Shown here piece by piece: positions 1 through 12,402 of a stretch of 64,000 nt of DNA. The notes below the pieces were generated by a model. It did not search any database. It was not told the DNA's origin and saw only the letters and a list, made by a program, of their open reading frames with translations. The translations under genes were made by a program, and so were the position numbers. Source of the stretch: Paramecium octaurelia (taxonomy: Eukaryota > Ciliophora > Oligohymenophorea > Peniculida > Parameciidae); assembly GCA_905182995.1 (NCBI GenBank), contig CAJJDP010000074.1:248001-312000 (forward strand). The letters run 5' to 3'. Numbering within the stretch: position 1 is the first letter of the stretch; every line of letters begins with the position of its first letter.

Positions 1-1
1 A

Positions 2-181
2 GTTCCTTAGATGGGATTAGGCTATTTTGTTGGAATCGAGTTAGATGAACCAACAGGAACAAATAATGGAAACATTTAGGGCTTTCAATATTTCTAATGT
101 CCTCAAAAATTTGGAATATTTGTAAGACCAAATGAATTAACTGTTGGTGATTATCCAGTGCTTGATTTAGATGAAATCTGA
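2..181 (+). CDS. TBCB: Tubulin-folding cofactor B, C-terminal CAP-Gly part (5' truncated)
   Basis: The window opens inside this gene; only about the last 59 residues are present. They read as a CAP-Gly domain with GYFVGIELDEPTGTNNG, then KFGIFVRP, and end in DLDEI just before TGA. In the family, cofactor B uses this domain to capture alpha-tubulin and, with cofactor E, takes part in heterodimer assembly and recycling. The tail DLDEI resembles the acidic DEM/DEI ending of cofactor B, which is why this is preferred over other CAP-Gly proteins. Three internal TAA/TAG codons must be read as Gln. Convergent with the next gene, with 284 bases between them. Confidence 0.85.
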
Positions 182-465
182 AATATTATAATTTTATATA
201 ATATTGAGTTATGTGCATTTATTAAAACCCTTAAATTATGTTGAACAAGCCCTTCTAATTTTATCATTAATTGATAATGAGAATGTATTTCATTGATTGT
301 AACATACTAAAATAAATATTAGATATTTGATCCATGATCCAATTTAGCGATATAATGATTCATTTTTTAGATTGTCATTTATTAAATTAATCAAATAATA
401 ATCTAATAAGATGAAAGTTAGAAGATCAGTTTTCTTAACAATAATTAATAATATAAAGTTCTAAA

Positions 466-1698
466 TCAATTTATTTTTGCAGTATTGTCTGGAGCATCAT
501 TCTTTCTATCGCTTGGGGTTTCTGCAAGTTATTATTTAGATATATCTGGTATTTGATCCTTTTGCTATTGTTCTTTTGATTATTATTCAGGTTGAGGCTT
601 AATTTGATCATATTTCTTTCTCTCATCCACCCATTTCACAAAGTAATTAGCTGATAATTGTCCCATAACAAGAGTTAACATAAATAAAACATTGATATGG
701 ACTGTGAATTATGGGAAAAGTGCAAATGCAGGGCCAGGACAGAATCCACCTACTCCCCATCCAAATCCAAATATCATAGCTCCACATACGAGTTTCCAAT
801 CTATGACATTATTGGTTGGAATTTCATATTTTTTATTCAAATATGGTTTCTCTTTGGCTCTAAAAGCAAAGAAATTAATGACTACTGGAGTGACCATCAC
901 AAAAATGAGAGTAGCTAACAATATACACTATAATATTACGATCCCATCTTTCATTTATTGCTAGGAATCCAATAATTTTGCTTCTTTTCACCATACCAGA
1001 TATTGCCAAGCCTAATCCAAAAATAAATCCGACTACTGTTGCTATGGCTAAGTCAAGCATTAATTCCCTTTTCTTGACGAATTAAAATCCAGCCATAACG
1101 AGGATGATTACAAAACTTAAAACTAATGTTGTTATGGCACAAGCTTCATGATCATAATCAATTGGTTCTGGATGTTCCAACGGAACTTAAAATTAGCTTT
1201 ATATGAATACTAAAGTTTTCTTTAATTGAGGCGGTCAGCATCCCCATTCCCATAAAACAACAGACTGCAACAATTGATCTCGGAGCCAACCTTGGTAATC
1301 CACATACACCGTGGCCACTTGTGCATCCGTTGCCCATTTTAGTACCGAATCCCACACAAAATCCAGCTACGATTGCTCCTCCCCATCCGATTTAAGTTAG
1401 AACTGATAAGTCATCATAGGCATGAGTGCCTCCATCAATAATTGCTTTTTCTGTACTATAAAAATATAATTTATTCGTACCCAAATGCTAAGTAAAAAAT
1501 ACTTGAGGCCATTATCACGCCCATCATCAAGGAAACCTTCCAAAAAAATGATGGAAGGTCATAGGTGGCGATGCTGTATAAAATTCCACTGAATCCAGTC
1601 ACTCTGCCTTTTACTACGTAGTGGAGCGATGTAGCGATGCCTATAAGAGCACCACCAATGACTGCCAACCCGATATCTGTTCCATTCCAGAAAACCAT
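466..1698 (-). CDS. YeeE/YedE-family (TsuA-like) sulfur-compound membrane transporter
   Basis: About 386 residues after removal of three 25-nt introns (1456-1480, 1186-1210, 915-939); spliced length is an exact multiple of three. Starts at ATG 1698, ends at TGA 466. The protein is a string of hydrophobic helices with the two signature cysteine motifs of the family: [12 protein letters not shown] near residue 115 and GGFCPGPA near residue 294. In bacteria, YeeE/TsuA carries thiosulfate across the inner membrane, and those cysteines are thought to pass the substrate along. Here the likely site is the plasma or an organelle membrane. A hydrophilic Gln-rich tail of about 55 residues (from about 620 down) is not part of the bacterial fold. 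The family is mainly prokaryotic, so its origin in a ciliate is of interest. Confidence 0.88.
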
Positions 1699-1895
1699 TA
1701 ATATTTAGAGATTAATAAAAATTGTTCAAATCTTGTTTAATTAACTTATGTATTTATACTAAAATTTTAATTAAAATTTTTATACTCTTATTTAATATGT
1801 GATTATTTATAAAAATTGTCATAATATTAAATAATAACAATTGTCTTTATAATACATAAAGGAATTTCAATCTCATTCTAGTTAAAAAAATGTGT

Positions 1896-2852
1896 TCATT
1901 CTTTTATAGAGAACCTCTTAGATTTATTGTTAAATTCATTCAAATCATTGATTAGATATGTTAAATCATCTGATAACTACTTGCTCTAATGACTATCTCT
2001 TGCATTGGAATTACCAGATCTGATTTATAATTCCAATTTCTATTTATTATTTTTCTGTATATAATTTTCATTTGTAAGTTAATTTTTTTCATTTCTTTAT
2101 TATTTTTTTGAATTATTTTTTTTATTAATCATTCCATATTATTCCCACTTCTTTGGGGAATCCAAGTTTTTTTGATTAAATTTTTATTGACTTTTATTCA
2201 TTCTCAAGATAGGTGTGTCTTAACTAATTTTGTCTTTATTGATTGGACTGAAGAAGTTTTAAGAAGAATTAGACTTATTATGAGGTGACCGTTTAAGTCT
2301 GCTTATATCCAATTAAATAACATCAGTGTCGCACATTTTCTTTTTTTATGCTTAACCTATTTAGGATTATTTTTGTTTTATTTCTAATAACTACTTTTCT
2401 TTTTATTCATACCATTATTTTTCAATACATTACTTTTGTTATTATTCTTCAGAATTCTGATGTTAAATAACTATAAGCTTCTCTTATTATTGAAGATTAT
2501 TCAAAAGGATCATCAATATTTTTTATTATTGTTTTAACGATTCTAATTCTTTTTCTGTTGACAATTAAGTTTGTCGAGGTATTTCATTTGAATATTTTCT
2601 AGCTGAGTCACTCATCGTATAATTCCTGTTTGATTAGCAAAGCTGTAATTATGAGTCATATTTTCTGAGAGTTTATTTGACATCCTTTTGAATATTCTTA
2701 ATAAGTGTTGAGGAATGTCTAGCTAGTTGTTAAGCATGAAACAAATTTTGATTCAGTTTGATATTTTGAATATCAGGTTTAATCGAAGTCAATACTTTTT
2801 GAGCATAGTCAACTTCGTGTAGTCTTTTCTTTTTGAATTATTTGTTATTCAT
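1896..2852 (-). CDS. Gln/Lys-rich coiled-coil protein, unknown function
   Basis: A single 319-codon exon with no TGA. The first half is predicted coiled coil (KELESLKQQQKILMILLNNL); the second half is rich in Asn, Ser, Lys and Gln. The ATG at 2852 was chosen as the first in frame; a few more upstream codons are open but lack an ATG. I recognise no domain. It sits 196 bases past the start of the YeeE/YedE gene, on the same strand, and is divergent from the ERGIC3-like gene. Confidence 0.6.
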
Positions 2853-3148
2853 AATTTTGTAAATGTTTATATAAACTTAAACTATACAATCATAATAAGT
2901 TGAACATCTCCATAATTAATTTGACTTCATGTATTAATTACATTCTCATTACCTTGTAAATGGTGTTAAGATATCTAGAAGAATTGTTGTCCATATTGAA
3001 ATTATCTAGTTAGTAATCAAGGATCCTTGTAAGATAGTCAGATGGCAATCGATAAAATAACCAATAAATAGATGTGTGATTAAATACATTTGATTTGATT
3101 TAGATTGGAATTATAAGTCAATAAATATTTATACCAAAATAAATAGAA

Positions 3149-4178
3149 ATGCTCAAATTTGATTTATATAGGAAGTTGCCATAGGATTTAATTGAGCCAT
3201 CAAAATCAGGTGCATTGATCTCCTTTACATCATTGATTTTGATGTTTATATTATTTATTACAGAATTTTAGGTAATTCAAAGTCATAAGGAAAGGAATAT
3301 CTGACTCAACAAGTGTAAACTGAGATGTATATCGATTAAAACAAGGATGACACACTCTTAGTGAATATGGATATCTCATTTCCCAACATGCCATGTGATT
3401 TCATAAGTATTGATCAACAAGATGTAATTGGCACTCACTAATAAAATGTTAAAGGTGAGTTATTGAAAAAGAGAATGCTAAATGGGAGGATCATTGATAC
3501 ATACGTATAATTGAATAGTAATAAATGTAGTTATCAACCAATGAGACATTGAATTTAGAGAGAGCCTAAAAAGCATATGAATAAAACGAAGGTTGTGAAC
3601 TGACTGGATATATCATAATAAGTAGAGTTCCTGGAAATTTCCATATATCTGCTCATCCATATGGAGGATAGGTTAATATAGTATTGCCATTTGTGGAATT
3701 GTCAACAATCGATTTGTCGCATACAATTAAACACTTGTCATTCGGAAATTAAAATGACATATAAAAGATCAGAGAGAAGTTCAAATAAGGGTTGCTCAAT
3801 CCCTTAGATGGCATAAGCAGAATAAAGACTCAGGAGCTTAAGAACGTGGGAGTGACTCATCAATATTATATTTCAATTGTGCCTACAATATATGTGGACA
3901 TCGACAATAGGGAATATTTTGTCAATCAATTCACTGCGAATACGAATGAGGCTTAGACTAATTCGATGCCGGCCATATACTTCCGATATGACATATCTCC
4001 TGTTACCGTTCAATTTACTAAATACTATGAGACCTTCAATCATTTCATCGTCCAACTTTGTGCTATTTTGGGAGGAGTATTTACAATAGCTGGGATCATA
4101 GATTCTGTATTTTATGCATGTAATATATATGGGTTTATCATTTAAGTATAGAAGACGAAGGTAGTGTTGGATTAGTGA
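3149..4178 (+). CDS. ERGIC3: ERGIC3/Erv46-like ER-Golgi cargo receptor
   Basis: 327 residues after two introns: a 23-nt one after EFQ near residue 40 (beginning about 3270, unusual AAG 3' end) and a 26-nt one (gta...tag) starting about 3509. The N-terminus has the family hallmark FDLYRKLPQDLIEP followed by a transmembrane helix; the lumenal part has FPNMPCDFISIDQQDVIG, ELTGYIIISRVPGNFHISAHP and PVTVQFTKYYE; a second helix (LCAILGGVFTIAGIID) lies near the C-terminus. Erv46/ERGIC3 cycles in COPII/COPI vesicles and carries cargo between ER and Golgi with Erv41. Two helices, order of domains and length all fit. Starts about 300 bases after the preceding divergent gene. Confidence 0.88.
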
Positions 4179-4247
4179 GAGTGATAGATAAAATTAAATT
4201 ATATATTGACATACATCTATGTGATTATTTTAATAATAATTTATTAT

Positions 4248-5800
4248 ATGTCATTGAAGGACTTCCAGATATTGCAAGAATTAGGTATACTTAAAATGCA
4301 AACTAGGTGAGGGAGCCTATTCTCGAGTATTTAAGATAAAAAGAATTGCGGATCAATAGGAATACGCTCTCAAGAAGGTCAATTTGCAATCTCTCTCCGA
4401 CAAGGAGAAACAAAACGCACTAAACGAGGTAAGAATATTGGCAAGCGTGAGACATGCAAATGTGATTCAATACAAGGAGGCATTTTTGGAAGAGTAATCT
4501 TAAGCATTATGGTAACTATTTAGATGCAATTATTTAAAGTATCGTAATGGAATACGCAGATGATGGAGATCTCTATTAAAAAATAGTAGAATGCCAGAAG
4601 AAGGGAGTTCTTATGTCTGAAAATGATATTTTGATCATCTTCATATAAGTATTTCTTGATCCATATCAACATTACAGATTGTCAAAGGTTTGAAAGCATT
4701 GCATGATATGAAAATATACCATAGAGATCTCAAATCCGCAAATGTCTTTATGAATACAGATGGAACTGTTAAATTGGGAGATATGAACGTCTCCAAAGTT
4801 GCTCGAAAAATACTACTCTACACGCAAACTGGAACACCTTATTACGCCTCACCAGAAGTTTGGAAAGACCAGCCTTATGATTCCAAATCTGACATTTGGT
4901 CATTAGGATGTGTTCTCTATGAAATGACTACACTGAAGCCACCCTTTCGAGCTGAAGATATGAGTGGTTTGTACAAAAAAGTAGTTAAGGGCTTTTATCC
5001 TAAAATACCCACCATTTACAGCTAAGATTTAAGCAATGTGATTAGAGCTTTGCTTTAAGTCTAACCACATTTGAGGCCCAGTTGCGATAAGATACTCTAA
5101 TTGTAATCCATAGTGAATAGGTTGGATGACAAGGTCTTGGTTGAGGAGGAAGGAGCCAAATTTCTATTGTAAACAATCAGAGTTCCCAGGAATATGCACT
5201 ATTTGACAGATAGATTGCCTAAACCTAACTATAATCCAATTAGAATGACTAAAATTGATAAATAGCAGTTCATCTAGACTTTGGCTATTTAGAAGTTGAA
5301 TTAAGAAAATTTAGAGGAGAATCATTCAATGCATGTTGATTTCTTGCCTCGTCTTAATAAAAGGAATGAAGAGAGTCTTGATAATTCCGTTGTTTCAAGA
5401 AATAATAAGAAGGGAGGAGAGGACAATTAATTAGATAACCCCAAGAACAATCAAATCAATCAAATATATGGGGTTGGAATCCATCCGAGGAAAAAGGATT
5501 AAAGAATTTCAAATAAATCTTAAAAGCATGAGCCTCTCAAATCAAACAAAAAAAATGATTTGGAAGGAGAACTCAAACCTTTGATAATAAAATCGTAACA
5601 TAATAAACTTTCATTTTAGTTACAGTCCTAAAATTGCCAATGATGATAGACAGCCATTATTGCCACTCTTGCCCAGCATTAAAAAGGATGTTGCAAAACA
5701 AAATGAGGATGAACAATTGAAAAAGATTAGATAAACTGAGGAATTAATATAACAATTAAGGGAGCGACAACTTAAACACAAGAAAATCTAGAAATTATGA
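4248..5800 (+). CDS. NEK-family protein kinase
   Basis: 483 residues after four introns (22, 28, 29 and 25 nt; spliced length in frame). The kinase domain fills residues 1-270: GEGAYSRV loop, ALKKV lysine, IYHRDLKSANVF catalytic loop, GTPYYASPEVW before the C lobe and a final RPSCDKIL. The DFG triplet is DMN (KLGDMNVSKV), keeping the metal-binding Asp. NEK kinases act in cilia length control, basal bodies and division. The C-terminal 200 residues are basic, low-complexity and end in a short coiled coil (ELIQQLRERQLKHKKIQKL), as in other NEKs. ATG 4248 is chosen because the kinase begins at once (MSLKDFQILQELGEGA). Seventy bases separate it from the upstream gene. Confidence 0.92.
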
Positions 5801-5832
5801 ATAACTGATTGATAATAGAATATTTTAATATA

Positions 5833-7147
5833 TCAAACTTTTTATACATCTGTGACTTCTAAGATTTCTCCTACTTTTTGGTTTATTTTGAAAGTGTACT
5901 TTATGTCAGTTCTGCATAAGAAACATTACTTGGTTGTCTTCATAAGATTTTCTGAGCAACCTGTGCAAATACCGCCGTGGTTGCATGGATATAAAACAAT
6001 ATCTGGTTCATTTTCAAAGCAAATTAAACAAATATCACATGAGTCTTGATCTCTTGGGATTGATTTTATTTATCTTATCATCGTCAAACAGGGAGACTAT
6101 CTAAAATTAAGAGAATCAGGTCTTAAAACATCGCTACATATTGGAATTGAACTAATATTTCTATTATTTATTTCATTCGCTGTCTTTCTTGTTATTAATT
6201 TATAAAAGGAAGCAGAAACCCTAATAAATAGAATTGGAATTTAGAGCTTAGACCATTTGGGTTTTGGTGACTCAGGTTCTGGAGATTTGGGAGATTTTGG
6301 AGATCTTACTTCCGCATGAGTCTGTCTACCTTCCAATTATAAAACAATTCTATTTTAATAATTAAATGCGAATTACATTAATTGTTTCCTGACTTTATTT
6401 GTAAAGAATAGAAAGGAGATCATGTAAAGGATTAGGGATATCAATATAGCTATTCCAGCTATCTTAATGTTAATTAGGATTGTATCTTTTTCATAAAATT
6501 CACAGATCTCTTTCAGAAGGAAGAATGGTATTACGGTTAGTCCAAAGATGTAGTATATCAGCCATAAAATGATTGATCCTTGATTTAATAATGTTGTACC
6601 ATCTATTTCAGGTATGTCTTTGATGAAACAATTCTCTACTAAAGTAATAAGCAGTAGGACAATCAAAAAAGTGTTCACTCCCAAGGCTGTCCAAGCGATG
6701 ATGAAAGTTTGGTAATAGGAGTATTAGAAAAAGGAGTTCCACTTCAAGGACAGTAATAACAATTATGAGATATAAAGGATCCCATAGGAATGAGCAATCT
6801 TAATAGAGTTATATTATACTATATAATGTTTCCTTTTGGATTGATCTTATTGCAGAACCTAATAGAGAAATAATCCGATAATCACAACTATCTACATTAT
6901 GGGAATGTAAAATAAATTAATCTCCATAACTTCAAAATGAATAACTACTGTGATCATAAAAAATTGTGAAATTTACTTTAAATGAAATACTCAGCACTTT
7001 CTCCAAAAAATGGACACAGGAGACTCCCTTGGATATGTTTTTGTCGAGCAATACAACAATAAAAGTAACCAAATCCATAAACCAAGCGAACATTATTATA
7101 TATTTCGAATCGAATAACCAGATGAGCTTTAAACTAAAGATAAGCAT
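5833..7147 (-). CDS. Multi-pass membrane protein with C-terminal RING finger (candidate E3 ubiquitin ligase)
   Basis: The C-terminus reads CDICLICFENEPDIVLYPC then CNHGGICTGC and QCFLCRTDI, a C3HC4 RING of the Asi/RNF family, near residues 360-410. Before it lie about seven hydrophobic helices (for example LIVLLLITLVENCF, AILISLILYMISFLFF). RING membrane proteins of this layout ubiquitinate membrane or cytosolic substrates. The frame is open from the ATG at 6957; a further hydrophobic exon (6932-7147, with FMDLVTFIVVLLDKN) joins it in frame only through an unusually long 43-nt GT-AG intron at 6930-6975, so the true start is uncertain. The opposite strand carries misleading ORFs. Confidence 0.75.
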
Positions 7148-7220
7148 GTATAATTAGCACACAAAATTGAACAAACATATTCGATTTACCTCATTGGAAT
7201 ACTAAGTTAAAATTTATGGT

Positions 7221-7248
7221 ACTTAACTTCTAAGCCGGCTTATTAAGT
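7221..7248. repeat. GC-containing palindrome in an AT-rich spacer
   Basis: A perfect 12-base palindrome TAAGCCGGCTTA (7231-7242) is flanked by inverted ACTTAA / TTAAGT arms (7221-7226 and 7243-7248). It lies in the 240-base spacer between two tandem minus-strand genes, upstream of the RING gene and downstream of the kinase. It could be a transcription-factor site or form a hairpin in RNA; nothing else in the sequence decides this. Confidence 0.4.
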
Positions 7249-7389
7249 TCGAATTTAGCCTTAGGATTGAATCATAAATATGATAGTTATTAATATAATT
7301 TAACTATTTCATTCATATGCAATAAATAGAACACTCTAGTATTTATAATACAGATATTTATTCACTTACAAATTATAAAGACAAAAAAT

Positions 7390-8385
<996 letters not shown>

Positions 8386-9907
8386 AATTTTCACTATTCT
8401 AACTAAACAATTATCTAAGAAATAAATTATATATATATATTTATTTAACCATATAAATATCTCAATCCCCATATCTTTAATTGCAATTAATAATCTTAGA
8501 TTGCCATTTACTCCAAGATTTTCATACTGTATTCTCATATATCGTCAATTGAAATGAGATAAACCTATCTAATTAACTTAAACTCAAGGTCAAAATAAAA
8601 GTATTCCTTTTTGTTAAAGAAATTACACTCATAAGACAAGGAACAAAACAAAAAATATCATAAATGACAAATAACCCACAACTAAATAGATGTAAATTAT
8701 AATCATAATATTAAAGAAATTAATTTTAATTAAGAATAAGTTTTTCAATACATTGGAAGAAAATACATCAATTTTTACTAGGAACTTTATAAATAAATAC
8801 GTTGTAATAAGAAATCTTAGAGATTGCTACAGTAAACAATAAATAGCAATGTAAAACGCATTCTGATGTGCTAGGTTTCTTAACCGTGTCAAGTTGTTAA
8901 ATTAAAGTTAGAGAAAACTTCATGAAATAGTATCCAAAATACAAACTAAGATAATATATCAAATCAATCTTCATTACTGAAGCGTTGTTCTTATAAAAGC
9001 ATATTTGTAGTATATAGTTACTGGTGTTCAATAATAGGTCAAAGAAATTATTTTATAAATTCAAAAGAAATCTCTTCAAAGATGTTCATAACAGATTTTA
9101 GAGATTTTGTGAGATTGCAATTTACAAGCAAATTTTGATACAAAGAAAGTTGAAATTGAGAAAAGAGACGTTAAAGGTCCTTTAAATTAGTTTATAAATT
9201 TCATCTTATATTCTTTTCTTTTATCCTGCTGATCTCACAAGTAATTATCAGATAAATAGAATTTCCTACATTATAATCAAATATCCCAATTTATTCCCTA
9301 TAAATTATTAATCTTTCCTATTATTCTACCTCTAATCCATTAAGAAATCTCACAGATTTTTAATTAAGAGGCGATTAATTAATTAAGTAACTAATTTTAT
9401 TTGCTGAAAATGGAATTTTGAACAGATCAGATTTATTTAAGAAATAATTCTGTAAAAACTGTTCATTTTGTAAGTATCATCTGGCGATATCTTCTCTGTG
9501 AGTATAAATCATATTATTATTAGTATATATATGTATAGAGATTGTTTCTTTTTCATGACTAAAAGGCGATTTGTTATATTTCATACAATTAACTATCCTT
9601 ATACATATATATTTTGCAAGAATAAATGTCTGTATGAGTTATCCAATATTTTCCGATATATATAATACTTACCCTACCCTTAATTTATGCTATTATTTGC
9701 AAATACTTTCCCAACTGGCTATTATGAATATGGCAATTTAGGCATAGATTTGAATTCTATTAAATGAGTTGTAAATAAAATAAAAAGGATGATGTAGACT
9801 TAGAAGAAATTGAAAATTAACTATTGGATATAAAGAGAAGATAAGTATATAAAATAAATAGATATGTAACACTATTGAATAAAGGGTTCTTAAATATTTT
9901 ATAAACA
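8386..9907. other. Gene-poor stretch of about 1.5 kb
   Basis: No gene can be supported with confidence. With TGA as the only stop, long open frames arise by chance in DNA this AT-rich. A 247-codon plus-strand frame (8664-9407) and a short charged start MSCKQNKKDDVDLEEIENQL (ATG 9764) are open, and several minus-strand pieces look protein-like in different frames, so this may hold one small gene or a decayed one. It separates the kinase gene from the RRM gene, which are on the same strand. Confidence 0.5.
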
Positions 9908-10707
9908 TCATTTTTTATGTAATTTATTTGCCTTCTTTTTATTTTATTCCATTTTTAACTTTCTTTATTCTCTTTTAGCTTTTAATTAAGATGGAATTCT
10001 AAAGAATTAATCCTGTTTCTTTTATATTCCTTTCTTAAATTATTTCATTTTAGCGACTAAAGCGAAATCATCATTTCCAACTTTAGATTTAATCTTTCTG
10101 ATTTTCTTTCTGATAACTCTTCCACTAGTTCTCATTTCATTCTTTAATTCTAAGTCCTAATTTAATTGATAAGCATTACTAAATTAACTTCAACTTGCGA
10201 TATTTTAACATTATCTATTTTATTGTGCTTAAGCTTTTTCTTATCGAGTTGCTGTTTTCTAAGTTTCATTTGTTTGAATCTATTTTCCATGATATGAATC
10301 GGTTATTTCTATAGTATTGTTAGAATGTTTTCATCAAAAATCAAAGTCTTTGCAATGATGGCTTTATCATATGACTCTTTATTTTGAAAGGTCACGTAGC
10401 CGACTCCTTTTGATTCTCCATCATCATCCTTCAAAATAGTGGTGTAAGCAACATCGCCAAATATTGAAAAGGCTTGTTGCAAATAATGATTGGTTGTGTG
10501 AGGAATGTTAAGTACACTGATGGTGTAAACTTCCTACTCGACCTCATTGACTAGGGTGGCATGAAATTTTTGAGTGTTCAACTGTTGTTATGCTTCTTGG
10601 GCTTCCTAAAGAAATGGAAAGGATTAATACTTAGGATGTTGCATATAGTATGTATATGCCATTTGAATTTTATATTTGTTGGAGGGATTTTATATTTTTA
10701 GGTACAT
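9908..10707 (-). CDS. RRM protein resembling ribosome biogenesis factor Rrp7
   Basis: 259 residues after one 23-nt intron (gtaatgcttatcaattaaattag); spliced length in frame. An RRM lies at about residues 65-140 (YTISVLNIPHTTNHYLQQAF, GVGYVTFQNKESYDKAI), followed by a strongly basic helical tail with FFRIPSQLKAKREQRKLKMEQ. An N-terminal RRM with a basic C-terminal helix containing an aromatic-rich start is the plan of Rrp7, which joins the UTP-C/CURI complex in small-subunit processing. The call rests on layout and basic tail, not on a diagnostic motif; another nucleolar RRM protein is possible. Start is either 10707 or the inner ATG 10662. Confidence 0.55.
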
Positions 10708-10881
10708 CGGTTGCGTTGTCTATTTTAATGGTTCTAGAGTTGATGGATTTGATCTATGCCATTGATAAGGTGTCAGTAACAAAGGGATTCATAAATTAAT
10801 TTCTAATTCTAATTAATTATTCAGAAATTAAAATTATAACAATGTGATGAGAAAATTAATAGAAGTAAAAAAATAATATAA

Positions 10882-12002
10882 TCAAACCTTGTAACTTCTA
10901 TTTTGACTCTTTGCGTTCCTTCCAACACCCAGCTATTCGAATAAATGATTATCCATTGTATAATTGAGTATCTTACATTCCTAGGAACTTTCAAGTTTCT
11001 TGAATTTTGTTACATGTTCTCTAACTTTCGATCTTAGATTTAATAATCAGAGCTTACCTTGATTTTGGAATAATTTGAAACTTTTACAAACTTGCCTCAA
11101 AATCATCTTATTCTGTTTTAATTCTCATGTTTTCGCCATTTCGTTTTCCATTCAAAAATATGTTTTGCGTATTATTAAAAGAGTAACTATTAATTTGGGT
11201 AGTTCTTTTATTGAAAGTATTGCTATCACTATTTGCATATTAAATACTTATTAGTAGAATTATTGATTTTGCGTTATTGAGTGACTTTTAAGATTTGCAA
11301 TATCTTCTTGGATTATTTCTTCTTTTCGGATGATAATGTGGGAGTGGCTCTGAAATATAGGTTTTTCTAAGTTTTATGAGTTACACTATCTCGATTTTGA
11401 TTGCCATTCTGACTCATTGTGTTCAGATTTATCATGTAGTGATCAATGAGTCTGCCTATCGATGTACTTGATTGATTCTGACAATGAGATTTCGATTGAC
11501 TATTTAATAGAAGAGAATAACAACTTTGTCTGTTTTGGATTGGCAGTATTGAATTTTTGTATAGTATTTTATTGGGTAGGATCATCCTCGATCGATTCGG
11601 CTAATTTCAATAGCTTCTCATTCAAAGCCTTCATAAAATAAGGAGATGTGGCATCAGTCAACCGCTCTATATTGTTGCAGTTAAGATTGTAAATTGTAGT
11701 GTCTTTAAGAGATTAAAGAGAATTATCAGATGAGGATTCATAATCTTCCTTAGGGAAAACAAATGTGTGATTAATTTGGCAATTCTTATATCTAGTAAAT
11801 GATTTTGTAAGTACTTAAATTCAATCTCTTGTTTAAAATCCTCAGGTTCCAATTCTTCATCAGGCTGAGTTTTAATTATTTATTGCTCAGGAACTAGGGG
11901 TTTGTTGATCTTTTATAAAATGTGATATTTCATTAAGTCTTTGTCAGTTTTCGATTGATTATTTGGTTGAGGGCACTTTGTTTTTGTAATTCTGTTGGAC
12001 AT
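10882..12002 (-). CDS. Asn/Ser/Lys-rich protein, unknown function
   Basis: About 341 residues after four introns of about 23, 31, 19 and 25 nt; spliced length is a multiple of three with these. It begins MSNRITKTKCPQPNNQSKTD and is mostly low-complexity, with an acidic patch (PKEDYESSSDNS) and repeated Asn/Ser/Thr/Lys. The 31-nt intron starts with GTC and ends CAG and the 25-nt one ends AAG, so those two junctions are less sure. No domain recognised. About 170 bases separate its stop from the start of the RRM gene downstream. Confidence 0.6.
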
Positions 12003-12402
12003 TATTATATAAGAAAATAAATTAATAATTAAACTAAAAACTTATTTGATTCAGACTAGAGGACATTTATTTGTATCACTTAGAGAAATGAACTGATCTA
12101 ATTACTTGTTAATATGATCAATATACATTAGCAAAGATGCCTGAAAAGTCAATCATCAATTGAAATTATAAAAATCTTTGTCAATTATTGGATGTCTCCT
12201 AATATTTGATATACATTCTTATTCAATGGACAAGAGTCTGTTAAATTATAATTATAATACATCACAATATCCTCCAATTAAGTTGTTTAATTATCAATTT
12301 AATAAACTTAAAAATACTATTTGTAAATGATAATTATAAATAGATATTCTCTTCATTTTAATGAACTATCCAAGTTTAAGTAATTGATATAATAGAATTA
12401 AG

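Noticed and set aside
2959..3075. 39-codon frame upstream of the ERGIC3-like gene
   Set aside because: Too short and not protein-like; likely leader or spacer.
5852..6049. Plus-strand ORF of 65 codons, continuing past a TGA as a hydrophobic acidic protein
   Set aside because: The minus strand of the same bases encodes the Cys-rich RING finger of the membrane protein, which is far more specific.
7240..7270. GTTCGAATTTAGC, resembling a tRNA T-arm
   Set aside because: No matching A-box, anticodon arm or acceptor stem nearby.
8664..9407. 247-codon plus-strand frame without TGA
   Set aside because: No recognisable motif and composition typical of chance in AT-rich DNA; minus-strand frames here look equally open. 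Kept only as part of the gene-poor region.
9764..9990. Short start MSCKQNKKDDVDLEEIENQL
   Set aside because: Beyond about 29 residues it runs antisense to the RRM gene and becomes hydrophobic by reading T-rich DNA; no clean end.
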